In this document: positions 22,657 to 31,106 of the stretch, piece after piece
How the letters are laid out: each line of letters starts with the position of its first letter
How positions within the stretch are numbered: the first letter of the stretch is position 1
Origin: Barrientosiimonas humi
GTDB taxonomy: Bacteria; Actinomycetota; Actinomycetes; Actinomycetales; Dermatophilaceae
Length of the DNA: 64,000 bases
Direction: 5' to 3'
Assembly: GCF_006716095.1 (NCBI RefSeq)
Contig: NZ_VFOK01000001.1
Span: forward strand, 2,511,375-2,575,374
Notes under the pieces: generated by a model
What the model was told of the DNA's origin: nothing
Seen by the model: only the letters and a program-made list of their open reading frames with translations
Database searches by the model: none
Translations under genes and position numbers: made by a program

Positions 22657-23472
22657 ATGAAGGTGCTCACCGACACTCAAGTTCGCATCCTCAGTTTCGT
22701 GCATTGTTGCGAACTTGGCGGGGACAACCCCACGCAACGTCAGTTGGAAGCGTGGATCAAGTTGCCCTCTCCTCAGCGAAGCGGCGTACTTGCAGTTTTA
22801 GACTCGATGCACGAATCGTTCAATCGTGCAACTTGCGGGCACGCCGCAGAGCCACATGTACAGCACGCGCTAAAGTGCGATTGGCTCGTGAATCGAGGAG
22901 GAAAGCTCGCACTTACGCCGACCGGGCGAGCACTACTAAAAGGAAGTGAAAAGCTTCTCAACCAGATCGACTCGTCCGAAGTGGTGGTTCTTGACGCCAC
23001 CGACCCCCTCGCATATACGAAACTCATCGGCACGCTTGCATCCTACGGACATGGGATGCTCGTCGACCCCTACCTTGGCCTCGAGGATCTCGATAGGATC
23101 GTGCAAGGAACCTCGCTCGAGCGAATAGTTGTTAGCTCCGCCAAGAGCCAGCAGAAGGTTCGTGCCATGGCGGCGGCATACCTTAGCGACCTCGACAACA
23201 ACCGGGCGGTTGAATTGAGACAATCGTCAGACGTCCACGACCGTGTCGTCGTCACTGATGACAGCAAAGTGTTCACACTGGGAACGTCGCTCAACGGCAT
23301 CGGGAAGAAGACGACCATCCTGTCCCCAGTCCCCGAACCCGCAGCAACTTCCCTCGCAAAGCACTACGCCTGCCTGTGGCAGAATGCAGACCCGGTCAAA
23401 CTGCCACACGCAGCGGACGATGACTTAACTGACGGCGTCGAGCCGGCACACGTCGTTAGAGATATCCAGTGA
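22657..23472 (+). CDS. winged-helix plus phospholipase D-like protein
   Basis: This 271-residue protein has an N-terminal winged-helix-like part (about residues 1-95) and a single PLD-like domain. The catalytic-type motif is VHDRVVVTDDSKVF followed by GTSLNGIGKK (about residues 190-212), an H-x-D/R...K arrangement rather than the classical HxK(x)4D. Single-PLD proteins of this size act as nucleases or phosphodiesterases in several defence systems. It begins the cargo on the plus strand, just left of the helicase/nuclease operon, and has lower GC than chromosomal neighbours, suggesting transfer. A TTGACA hexamer lies 35-40 bases upstream of the ATG. Function is inferred only from the fold. Confidence 0.6.
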   Translation: MKVLTDTQVRILSFVHCCELGGDNPTQRQLEAWIKLPSPQRSGVLAVLDSMHESFNRATCGHAAEPHVQHALKCDWLVNRGGKLALTPTGRALLKGSEKLLNQIDSSEVVVLDATDPLAYTKLIGTLASYGHGMLVDPYLGLEDLDRIVQGTSLERIVVSSAKSQQKVRAMAAAYLSDLDNNRAVELRQSSDVHDRVVVTDDSKVFTLGTSLNGIGKKTTILSPVPEPAATSLAKHYACLWQNADPVKLPHAADDDLTDGVEPAHVVRDIQ

Positions 23473-23507
23473 GGTTTCTCACCAGCAGATCGCCCCGGGT
23501 AGGTGAA

Positions 23508-23743
23508 TTGTGGCCGACTGGCCCTACCGAGACCGCCGCCGCCGAGGCGGTCGGCGCCAGCCGGGCCACCGTTTGAGCCATCGACGAGCGGGAATGGACC
23601 CATCGCCGATTGTCACCCGCGCGATGGAAGAACTGGCGACGACGACGAACCTCCGCGAGGAGGGGTGGTCGTACCGGCAGATCGGCAACCACTTCGGGAT
23701 CTCGGCGCAGGCTGTGTTCGAGCGACTCGGTCGTCACTCCTGA
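23508..23743 (+). pseudogene. helix-turn-helix protein, probably decayed
   Basis: A first segment, PTETAAAEAVGASRATV, looks like a helix-turn-helix but ends in TGA at 23574-23576. The sequence WSYRQIGNHFGISAQAVFERLGRHS at the end, in another frame, is a clear helix-turn-helix. The second part alone could be made from the ATG at 23594 (49 residues). I read this as one small DNA-binding gene broken by a nonsense change and a frameshift. It overlaps the end of the convergent helicase gene by ten bases. Confidence 0.4.
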
Positions 23744-25455
23744 ACGCCCGCGGAGGGTTGGTACAGCGGTAGCGCGTCGTAGGGGCGCACGATGGCCACA
23801 CGATGTCTGGCTCGGGTGATGCCGACACGAAGGAGTCGTCGACTCGCGGGGTGTGGGTGCTGCTCGCGGCGATCGAAGAATGATCCTCGGTACTGGCCCT
23901 CGACGAGCACGACACCGTCGAACTCCTTGCCTTTGGACTTGTGGATGGTCATCAGCAGCACGCCGCTGGGCTCGCGTTCGTTCGCTACAACACGGCCGAC
24001 CTCGAGTGTGCGCCGGACGATGGTCCGCGCGTCCCCGTAGCGTCCGTGTTCGGACCACTGGGCAGCGAGTCTCCCTCCGATCTCGCCGGTCGCCCGGAAC
24101 ATCCGTACGAATCGAGCTGCGGTCGCGATCTCTGTGAGGGTGGCGTTTCCTTCGATGACCCGTCGGGCCGCGAGCCAGTCAGCCGTGGCGTCGCCGTTGT
24201 AGCCTATGTTGTCGGAGAACGCATCGAGCATGGCTTTGGCTGCAGCGGGGCGAGGCATGCCTCCTGCCCGGATCGCTGCAGCCGCCCCGCGGTACTTCTT
24301 CGCGTCGGCGGCCGCAGACTTGCTTGGATTCTCGGCGTACTTCATGTCGTAGAAGTGAGCAACAGCTTCGAGGGCTATCGCGACCCCGTCGGTCTTGCCG
24401 TGTTGTGGCCATTCCAGGATCGCGGCGACTACTCCTGCTGCGGCGGCGGTCAGTTGTGCGTCCCACACGACATGATGTTCGATCGGCTTCAGCGCGGCCG
24501 TGTTGTAGGTGTGCTCGGCGCTCAGCATTGCTGAGATATCGCCGACGAAAGGGTTGGATCTGGCGAGGACCGCAACGGTAGGCGAGGCGACGCCTTGCTT
24601 TCTGAGCTGGCTGAGCATCCACAGAACATGGGCATGCACTGTCGCGTCACGGTTCCACGGGTAGTACGACGAAACCTTGACGTCGCCGGTGACCGGCGGT
24701 GGCGAGTTGGACAGAACCGCGTCAGCGAACTGCAACACACCTGCGTTCGGGCTTCGGTGGTTATCGCCTCCCAAGTCGAATTCGCTGGGGCTGATGAGGC
24801 TTCTGAGCTGCTCCAGCCGGCGAGGGTCGATGGCGTCCTGGTATTCGAAGATGCGCTGGTCGGGATCAGCCAAGGTGATGAGGAGGCTCGCCTTGGCGAG
24901 CTCTTGGACTAGTGCCCACTGCGAGTCGTCGGTGTCCTGGAACTCATCCAGGATGACGATCGGATGGATATCCGAGACAAGTTCGCGCACGCACACCGAC
25001 CGCTGCAGAAGACCGGCGGTACTGGCGGCGAACATTGAGAAGGCGTAGCACCCTTCGTCGTCGGCGAGGCGCCGCAGTTCCTCGTCCCAGTCGCCGTCGT
25101 GCTCCGCGCGGGCGAGTCGTTCCGGTCCTGGGTAGATGATCCGCGCGGGGGTTCCTGTGAGGAGTCGACCGTGGCTCCTCAGGAGGTTGAGGCAGAACGC
25201 GTGATAGGTCATGACGGTGATGGCCTTGCGTTCGCTGGAGCTGAGAACGTCGTTGCAGCGAAGGAGTACCTGGCGTACGGCTGCACGCGAGAAACTCAGG
25301 AACAGGATCTCCTGCCCCGGCTTGAGCGTGGGAAGGAGCCGCTGTGCCTTGAGGAGCGCCAGCGTGGTCTTGCCGGATCCGGGTCCACCGGTTACGACGA
25401 TCGACCCTTCCTGGTCGAGTGCCGACTTGGCAGCTGCCGAGAGGGTGAATGTCAT
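23734..25455 (-). CDS. gajB: UvrD/PcrA-like helicase, Gabija GajB-like
   Basis: This 573-residue superfamily 1 helicase has Walker A GGPGSGKTT (about residues 23-31), motif II LDEFQDTDDSQW (about 168-179), motif V-like TIHKSKGKEFDG (about 503-514) and motif VI RVGITRARHRV near the C terminus. It follows an OLD/TOPRIM nuclease gene with a 4-base ATGA overlap, which is the GajA-GajB arrangement of the Gabija anti-phage system. In Gabija, GajB senses DNA ends or nucleotide state and works with GajA. Helicase identity is clear; the Gabija assignment rests on the pairing. Confidence 0.8.
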   Translation of the reverse strand: MTFTLSAAAKSALDQEGSIVVTGGPGSGKTTLALLKAQRLLPTLKPGQEILFLSFSRAAVRQVLLRCNDVLSSSERKAITVMTYHAFCLNLLRSHGRLLTGTPARIIYPGPERLARAEHDGDWDEELRRLADDEGCYAFSMFAASTAGLLQRSVCVRELVSDIHPIVILDEFQDTDDSQWALVQELAKASLLITLADPDQRIFEYQDAIDPRRLEQLRSLISPSEFDLGGDNHRSPNAGVLQFADAVLSNSPPPVTGDVKVSSYYPWNRDATVHAHVLWMLSQLRKQGVASPTVAVLARSNPFVGDISAMLSAEHTYNTAALKPIEHHVVWDAQLTAAAAGVVAAILEWPQHGKTDGVAIALEAVAHFYDMKYAENPSKSAAADAKKYRGAAAAIRAGGMPRPAAAKAMLDAFSDNIGYNGDATADWLAARRVIEGNATLTEIATAARFVRMFRATGEIGGRLAAQWSEHGRYGDARTIVRRTLEVGRVVANEREPSGVLLMTIHKSKGKEFDGVVLVEGQYRGSFFDRREQHPHPASRRLLRVGITRARHRVAIVRPYDALPLYQPSAGVQE

Positions 25456-27344
25456 GGCCCCTCGACGCTGTCAGCCTCTACCTCAGTGCCTAGTTCTACC
25501 TCTCCCTGCTCGCGGTTCGGTTCCTCATCGGTCGCGTCATCGTTATCGATCACGGGGGTGACTCGGATCAGTTGGTTGATCCGGTCGAGCACGTCGACGA
25601 CGAAGGCGGGCAGTTCGCTGCGATCCTGGCATTGCTCGATGAGGGTTGCGGCGTATCCCCAGGCGTCGCCCTTGCGGGCTTTGAGGACTTTGCGGGCGAT
25701 GTCGGGGAGTTTCTCGTCTCCCTCGGTGGCGTCGTATCCCGCAGCATGGACCGGGTAGTCATCCCTGGTCACGACCTCGTCGAGGAAGCGGCGCAGTACC
25801 TCGACTGGAACCTGGGAGACGAGGATGTTCTCGATGCCCTCCTCGGCGGACTCCCAGGTCTCTTCGAATGCTGCAAGGCTGGTCAGGTCGTCCCCGGTGA
25901 AGGGGGTGGTTTGCTTGTCGTACATACAGAACGGTGTCTTGCCGAGGGCGCGGAAGGGCGGTCCCCAGCGCGGAATGTCCTTGTCTCCGCTGGCGGTGAA
26001 GATGGAAACGCCTGCGAGGTCTAGATGGGTGTAGTCGCTCTCTGTCTCCTCGAGGATCGATGAGGCGACTGGCAGGACAGAGGCCTCGGTCTCCCCTTCA
26101 ACGACGAGTACGGCTCGGCTGAGGATGGCCTCGGAGAACTGGCGTCGCTGCGCGCGATAGTTCTTGAGCTTGACACCTGCCGGGTCGATCGGCGTGCCGA
26201 GTAGGTGGCCGGCAGGGTCACGGTCGAGCATCACGATGTCTTCGGGATCGAATTGCTCAATGACGTAGGGCGAGTGAGACGTCACGATGGTCTGTCCCAT
26301 CTCGCGGCGTACGAACCGCGTCACTCGCCGCTGGGTGTGCGGCGGCAGTGCGATCTCGGGCTCCTCCATCGCAAACACCACCGACTTGTTGCCCTTGAGC
26401 TGGGCGATCATCGTCAGCAGCGCGAACACCAGAAGGTTGATTGATCCGGTGCCTTGCCGGGAGAACGGCACGGGGTGGTCGCTCGGGCCGGTCGCGACGA
26501 AGAGGCGCACTACCTCCCGTAGGTGCTCGCGAGTGAGGTCGGAGGCGAAGAAGGCCGTGGATTCCTCCCCAGGTGCGAGATTGACGAAGGTCCCCAGCCG
26601 ATCTCTGATCTGCGTGCGCATGTCTGCAAGATCGGGAACGTCACCGACCGCGGGATCAAGATCACGCATCTGGCGGAGCGTGTCCATCCACATCTCGGCC
26701 GATCCGTCGCCGCTGAGCCTGAGCACCGTGTCGAGAAGTGAACCACGCTGGAGACCAAGTGCCCGTGAACCAGTGCGAAGCGCACGCAGGAACACGAATC
26801 CACACAAGCGCTTATGTACACGCGTGAAACGGTCGCGGCCTCCGCCGAGTGAGGCAGCGACCTCGTCTTCAAGATCGGCAGGGTCCTCGACTGGATGGTC
26901 GAAGAACGTGTCGGCCTCGAAGTCATCCTCCTCCGGGTCGTAGCGCCCCCTGAACAAGATGGGAAGCGCCCAGGTGGTGCCGTCGTCATCAGCCTGGTCG
27001 GCCGCACCCTCGGCCTCGTCGATGAACTCGCACGTGTCTTCGTTCCAGCGGCGGAGGTGGCCGCCGAAGCGCCGCAGGGCCTCGTCGGAGAGCTCGGTGA
27101 GCACTACGCGGATGGTGATCGGGAGCGGCTGTCCGTCCTTGACATAGCGGGAGTCATGGAAGTCGTGCTCGTCGATGGCCGGGCGCCTGCTGAGGCGTTC
27201 GGGCCCGAGCGCCAGGTCCAGTGCCTCGCAGATCGTCGACTTGCCCACGTTGTTGCCGCCGACGAGCAGCGTGTTGCGGCGGAAGCACACACACCCCGCT
27301 TCCACCCCACGGAAGTTCTCGATCTCGAGCTGTCTGACCCTCAT
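25452..27344 (-). CDS. gajA: OLD-family ATP-dependent TOPRIM endonuclease, Gabija GajA-like
   Basis: This 630-residue protein has an ABC-type ATPase half with Walker A GGNNVGKST (residues 29-37) and a Walker B region VVFAMEEPEIALPPHTQRRV (about 325-345). A TOPRIM domain begins at VLVVEGETEASVL (about residues 411-423). OLD-TOPRIM proteins cut DNA; a UvrD-like gene next door marks class 2, the GajA type. Its start overlaps the stop of the AAA+ gene and its stop overlaps the helicase start (4 bases each), so all three are coupled. It is somewhat longer than typical GajA (about 580). In Gabija the nuclease is inhibited by ATP and released when phage depletes nucleotides (family knowledge). Confidence 0.82.
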   Translation of the reverse strand: MRVRQLEIENFRGVEAGCVCFRRNTLLVGGNNVGKSTICEALDLALGPERLSRRPAIDEHDFHDSRYVKDGQPLPITIRVVLTELSDEALRRFGGHLRRWNEDTCEFIDEAEGAADQADDDGTTWALPILFRGRYDPEEDDFEADTFFDHPVEDPADLEDEVAASLGGGRDRFTRVHKRLCGFVFLRALRTGSRALGLQRGSLLDTVLRLSGDGSAEMWMDTLRQMRDLDPAVGDVPDLADMRTQIRDRLGTFVNLAPGEESTAFFASDLTREHLREVVRLFVATGPSDHPVPFSRQGTGSINLLVFALLTMIAQLKGNKSVVFAMEEPEIALPPHTQRRVTRFVRREMGQTIVTSHSPYVIEQFDPEDIVMLDRDPAGHLLGTPIDPAGVKLKNYRAQRRQFSEAILSRAVLVVEGETEASVLPVASSILEETESDYTHLDLAGVSIFTASGDKDIPRWGPPFRALGKTPFCMYDKQTTPFTGDDLTSLAAFEETWESAEEGIENILVSQVPVEVLRRFLDEVVTRDDYPVHAAGYDATEGDEKLPDIARKVLKARKGDAWGYAATLIEQCQDRSELPAFVVDVLDRINQLIRVTPVIDNDDATDEEPNREQGEVELGTEVEADSVEGP

Positions 27345-28507
27345 GCCGCCGGCTCCTGATTACCTGACGCGGAGTTGTTCGCCGATTCGTTTAGCACCGC
27401 ACGGACAAGATGAAGGGACATCAGCTCATCCGTCAGTTTTCCAAGCTTGCGAACGTTGCCTGACTGGCTCGCTAGGGGGTACAACAAGGCCTTGATTCCA
27501 CTCGCGTCCAGATACTCGCGCTCATCAGCCTCTAGTTTTGAGAAGCGGTTGTCGACGAGCCGATCGATAACCTGACGCACCTCGTCCGTGGAGAGCGGTT
27601 TGAACTGAACCAAGGCATCAAATCGGGAGTAGAGGGCGTCGCCGAGCACCTTGCGAATCTCGTCTTCGCTCGCGTAGTTCGATGTGCAGATGATCAGCGA
27701 CGGACCCAACTGGGCGCTGTAGTTCTTGTCCTCGAAAACTCCGCCATCGAAGAGTTGATAGAAGGCACTGTGAAACACCGCATTCGCCTTGTCGAACTCG
27801 TCGATCAGGATGACACCCGACTCACGGTCGAGCAGATCGCGCGCGAAGGAAGCCTCTGAGTGGGCGCCACCGAAGACGTACGACGCGAACTTGTCGTTGT
27901 GGAACATAGAGAACTGCTTGCGCAGGAGCGTGCCGCCAAGTAGGTCGTTGGCGAACTGTGCTGTCTCAGTTTTGCCGACCCCTGACGGGCCGTAGAACAT
28001 CAGCACCACGGGTTTAGTGCGCCGGTTGGTGGTCAACGGGTACAGCGCGGCAAGCAGTTGCTCTTTCACCGCGGCCTGACCAACCAGGTGGTCAGCGAAC
28101 CCGTCGCGGAACCGAACGAGAGTGTCCCGAGTGACCATCGGATACTGGTACCGCTCGACCTTCACCGAGAAGGTCCGCTCCAAGTGTGCCTGGACATGTG
28201 CAGGCGGGTTATGCAGGTGCAACTGCTTGGGGCTGATCGAGTGGATCAGCCCGGCGAAGTTCGTAATGACGTGTTCGTTCAGGCTGGCATAGTCGTTTGA
28301 CTCCATCACCACCCGGTTGGGCCTGGGCCGCGCCTCCTCGGGCTCGGACAACTCCTGGCCCTCAACTGAGTGGATATGGCGGCGGCTGGCTTCGTCACGC
28401 TCATAGACGATTTCAAGGAGGCTGGGCGTCTCCTTCTTCTTGCCGATCTGCTCCTTGAACCACGACAGCGGTCCAAAGTAGATCGTGACCGCGGTGCTAC
28501 TCGCCAT
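27341..28507 (-). CDS. Clp-type AAA+ ATPase in a Gabija-like operon
   Basis: The protein has 388 residues from the ATG at 28507; a longer frame exists but would overlap DUF6414 by 149 bases. The AAA+ domain resembles the ClpA/ClpB D2 ring: VGQAAVKEQLL, Walker A GPSGVGKTE (about 172-180), Walker B VILIDEFDKA (about 228-237), sensor-1 LIICTSN and an arginine-finger region ALYSRFDALVQF. There is no Clp N-domain or ClpP-binding loop that I can see. About 150 residues of unassigned sequence precede the ATPase. It overlaps DUF6414 upstream (11 bases) and GajA downstream (4 bases). I infer a remodelling or sensor ATPase of the same system. Confidence 0.75.
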   Translation of the reverse strand: MASSTAVTIYFGPLSWFKEQIGKKKETPSLLEIVYERDEASRRHIHSVEGQELSEPEEARPRPNRVVMESNDYASLNEHVITNFAGLIHSISPKQLHLHNPPAHVQAHLERTFSVKVERYQYPMVTRDTLVRFRDGFADHLVGQAAVKEQLLAALYPLTTNRRTKPVVLMFYGPSGVGKTETAQFANDLLGGTLLRKQFSMFHNDKFASYVFGGAHSEASFARDLLDRESGVILIDEFDKANAVFHSAFYQLFDGGVFEDKNYSAQLGPSLIICTSNYASEDEIRKVLGDALYSRFDALVQFKPLSTDEVRQVIDRLVDNRFSKLEADEREYLDASGIKALLYPLASQSGNVRKLGKLTDELMSLHLVRAVLNESANNSASGNQEPAA

Positions 28508-29273
28508 ACTCAACCCCTGCGAGTACGACGTCATACACGTCAAGCAGATCATTGCCCGGCTGCGCGGCGGCACCATCGACCAGTTCGGCAGCTGTCGGCA
28601 GGGTTGATGTCTCCGTCTCCGTCGACATCTCGGCCTCCATGCCAAGTCCCCGTTCCGTTGTGTGACCTACGTGGACGGCATGGAAGACAAGCCGCATACG
28701 ACCCAGATCGGTGAGTCCATAGTTGTTGCGAAATGCCGCGATGTTGAACCTCAGGACGTGCTTAACGTCGTCGTCGGCCTCACCGAGCAGCTCGTAGTAC
28801 CCCTTCGCGCCAGCGAGTGCCTCATCAAGCCGTGCAAGGTCGATCCCCTGGTCTTCGGTCTTGGCAATAATCATGTACGGAGTGAACATCTTCATGTATG
28901 CCATCGAGTCTCCGGGTGCCGTTACTCGAAGCCCACGGAGCTGCCGCACACGATGGTCGTCGGCAGACTTCGCCAAGTAGTCGGTGAGGATCGTGTTGGA
29001 CAGCGTCTTGCTGAGCATGCTCTGTCCCGTCCGCGAGGCCTCAACGCCGGTCCCGGCCCCAGCCGACCCACCGATGAACGGCAGCCAGCTGAGCTTCGCC
29101 GCTACCTTCGCTTCGACCTCTGCGTGCACGTTGTTCGCTCGCTGCCGGACATCCTCTGCGGTCGTTACCGCTTTACCTCCTGCGGAGATGTCGAGGTAGT
29201 CCGACGCGGACTGCTCGTCGAAGTAGACCACCTTGATCAGGTCGCCGTTCCCGTGATCTGTATCCGTAGCCAT
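28497..29273 (-). CDS. DUF6414-like protein
   Basis: This 258-residue protein starts near LIKVVYFDEQSASDYLDISAGG, then has a Gly/Ala-rich stretch and TLSNTILTDYL, a pattern I associate with DUF6414 proteins, which have no known function. It sits first among the intact genes of the defence-like operon; a GGGGAG ribosome site lies 6 bases before the ATG. Its stop is embedded in the start region of the AAA+ gene. Its own ATG overlaps the stop (TGATG) of a broken upstream gene. I infer a sensor or partner of the AAA+ protein; there is no catalytic motif. Confidence 0.65.
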   Translation of the reverse strand: MATDTDHGNGDLIKVVYFDEQSASDYLDISAGGKAVTTAEDVRQRANNVHAEVEAKVAAKLSWLPFIGGSAGAGTGVEASRTGQSMLSKTLSNTILTDYLAKSADDHRVRQLRGLRVTAPGDSMAYMKMFTPYMIIAKTEDQGIDLARLDEALAGAKGYYELLGEADDDVKHVLRFNIAAFRNNYGLTDLGRMRLVFHAVHVGHTTERGLGMEAEMSTETETSTLPTAAELVDGAAAQPGNDLLDVYDVVLAGVEYGE

Positions 29274-29707
29274 CAGTGCTCCCCTCGTGCACCGAGTCCG
29301 AAGAACCGGTCAAAGAACCTTGTCAATGCCTCGATCACAGTCTGCTCTTTGTCTCCGTGGCCACCACCGGCCGCGAGTTGTGAGCTGCGTACTTCATCTG
29401 ATTCCCCATTTTACCATTGTTCGAACGGTTGTACTATAGACGAAGTCAGAAGTCGTGCAGCTCTGCGAGCGACGACATCGACGACCCTCAGCATGTCAGA
29501 GGGCACTGACAGCCGCCGCGGGTCCGCGCCGTTTGCCCCACCCTCGACCACATGGCGAGCACACCCGTAGAGCACCAGGTCCCGGACGAGATTGGCTACC
29601 TCGGCGGCATCCGCCGCCACCGACGACGCCGGCGGCCACGGCTCCTCGCAAGGGCCGTGGCATACAGACCTGGCGGTACGCTCGCGCTGGAGGCGCCTTC
29701 CCGACAC
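29273..29707 (-). pseudogene. first gene of the defence-like operon, interrupted by in-frame TAA
   Basis: One minus-strand frame runs from about 29707 to the TGATG junction with DUF6414 and is broken only by TAA at 29411-29413. Before it stands AARLLTSSIVQPFEQW; after it the same frame continues as NGESDEVRSSQL and ends VIEALTRFFDRFFG. Both halves read as natural protein, and CAA (Gln) to TAA is one transition. The intact protein would have about 144 residues; the start (GTG 29707 or later) is unclear. It could be a recent nonsense mutation, a read-through site, or a strain-specific allele. No family is recognised. The tail is amphipathic. Confidence 0.5.
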
Positions 29708-29786
29708 ACGGGGCCCGAGGAACGGTCCTGACCACGCCGAGGGCGACGGCGCGCACGACCTGCGTCAGATGCGGTGTGTTTCGTGG

Positions 29787-29950
29787 ATGTACGGGACTGA
29801 CGTATCGGACCGCCAGTTCGACCTCCTGCAGTGGATTGCGGAGGACTGTCCGCCTGGCCGCTGGCCTGCCGCGGACTACTCGTACAAGACGACGTCCGTC
29901 GCCCTTGCCAACCGCGGACTGGTCCGGCCGCGAGTTCGCGGAGGCGCTGC
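29787..29950 (+). pseudogene. winged-helix domain fragment
   Basis: On the plus strand the segment MYGTDVSDRQFDLLQWIAED, then CPPGRW and ALANRGLVRPRVRGG, looks like the N-terminal part of a small winged-helix domain common in actinobacterial proteins, and then homology-like sequence stops. No ribosome site is evident. It overlaps no other credible gene. I read it as a broken remnant; the surrounding 29708-29971 holds nothing else that I can support. Confidence 0.35.
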
Positions 29951-29971
29951 GTGCTCATTTGGCGAAGGCCC

Positions 29972-30607
29972 TTACGAATCCGTTGTCTCTCCTGGCGCGT
30001 GCGTCCAGCCTTGCCTCAGGTCGAGGGTAACGGCCTCGTCTTCGAACTCGTCGCCTGAGCCATAGAGCAGGAAGGCGCGTGGATCACACGTGATGTTGCA
30101 CGCGACTGCACGACCGTCCTCATCGGCAGCTTTCCCGGTGAACAGCAATGCTCCTTCCGGAGGCAGCGTGACGTCGACGGTGCGCCTCCAGGATCCCCAC
30201 GCCAGAGTGACGTGGTGGGATTCGTCGCAATGCGCCGCAGCTGGGCGCAGCTTGAGCCACACAGCCCCCTCGTATGGAGCCGGCCAGCGGATAGCATGAA
30301 CCCTCGCAGGTCCAGCGTTGTGCGACTTCCAGGGATCCCAGCCTGACCGCCATAGGTTCCGGATGTTCACGGCGACCCAGCCTTGACCGTCGTAGAGCCA
30401 GTCCAAGTGGTCAGCACGCTCAAGCGGCGGCAGCACCTCGCCCCGCTCGTACCGTGACAGCTGCGCATGGGAGAGATACAGCCGTGCGTGTTCGGCAGTC
30501 TGGCGGTGCGCCAGCTTCCGCAGGCCAAGTCGCCCTCGCAGTGCCCGCAGGCCAGCGCCGAACTCGGCGGTCGACGAGACCACGAACGCGGGTTCAGGGG
30601 CTGGCAT
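29972..30607 (-). CDS. XRE-family helix-turn-helix protein
   Basis: The protein has 211 residues from the ATG at 30607; a GTG 12 codons earlier is possible. The helix-turn-helix covers about residues 18-70 (FGAGLRALRGRLGLRKLA to YLSHAQLSRYERGEVLPPLE). The rest (about 140 residues) is beta-rich with several Trp residues and of unknown family; it may bind a ligand. It is divergent from the 66-residue gene at 30748 and could control it or the defence operon. Confidence 0.7.
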   Translation of the reverse strand: MPAPEPAFVVSSTAEFGAGLRALRGRLGLRKLAHRQTAEHARLYLSHAQLSRYERGEVLPPLERADHLDWLYDGQGWVAVNIRNLWRSGWDPWKSHNAGPARVHAIRWPAPYEGAVWLKLRPAAAHCDESHHVTLAWGSWRRTVDVTLPPEGALLFTGKAADEDGRAVACNITCDPRAFLLYGSGDEFEDEAVTLDLRQGWTHAPGETTDS

Positions 30608-30747
30608 CTCACGGTGTCTCTCTTGTGTCTCGTCACGGTTCACGCGCTACGAGTGCCCGCAGACTGGATGCAACGCTACCAGCGGCGGCAACAACCGGTT
30701 GGAAGGAGCTGGCGAATCCCGACCGAGACCGAGAGGAGGTGAAGGCG

Positions 30748-30948
30748 ATGGGCAACAAGGAGGGCGAGCGCTTCAGCATTGGCGGCGACGAGACACTCAC
30801 GGTCAACCCGACAGACAATCCCGACGTTGAAGGTGGCTGGTATCAGACCACAACGAACAGTCAGGGAGACAAGTCGACCGCGGTATACGACCGAGACGGA
30901 AACATGCCGTCTGGATCGAAGATGGGCGACAACGACAGTTACCAGTGA
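30748..30948 (+). CDS. small acidic-polar protein, unknown
   Basis: This 66-residue protein (MGNKEGERFSIGGDETL at the start) is Gly/Asp/Asn/Thr-rich. It has a near-perfect ribosome site GAGGAGGTGA seven bases before the ATG, and a strong terminator begins 13 bases after the stop. A frame extending upstream is an artefact. No family is recognised and no membrane segment is seen. The strong translation signals and its own terminator say it is a real, possibly highly expressed gene. Confidence 0.65.
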   Translation: MGNKEGERFSIGGDETLTVNPTDNPDVEGGWYQTTTNSQGDKSTAVYDRDGNMPSGSKMGDNDSYQ

Positions 30949-30960
30949 TCTGTCGCAAGG

Positions 30961-30994
30961 ATAACACCCCTCCATGTGAATGGAGGGGTGTTAT
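30961..30994 (+). terminator. intrinsic terminator
   Basis: A perfect 15-bp inverted repeat with a GTGA loop is followed by TTGTGTGG. It lies 12 bases after the 66-residue gene and is the best hairpin in the accessory region. Confidence 0.85.
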
Positions 30995-31106
30995 TTGTGT
31001 GGATATCAAGTATCTCTCCTGACCGATTAAGCGGCGCCTGTCGAGCGAACCGCTCCACACAGGCTCATTTTACCGGAACCTGACGCACGTAGCAAGAAAC
31101 GTCGCC

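Noticed and set aside
29335-29409. A 24-codon frame between the broken gene and DUF6414
   Set aside because: Its translation is not protein-like, whereas the other frame continues the upstream gene after the TAA.
29455-30065. Long plus-strand frames overlapping the XRE gene and the broken gene
   Set aside because: Apart from the short winged-helix-like segment at 29787-29950 the translations look like GC-rich shadows.
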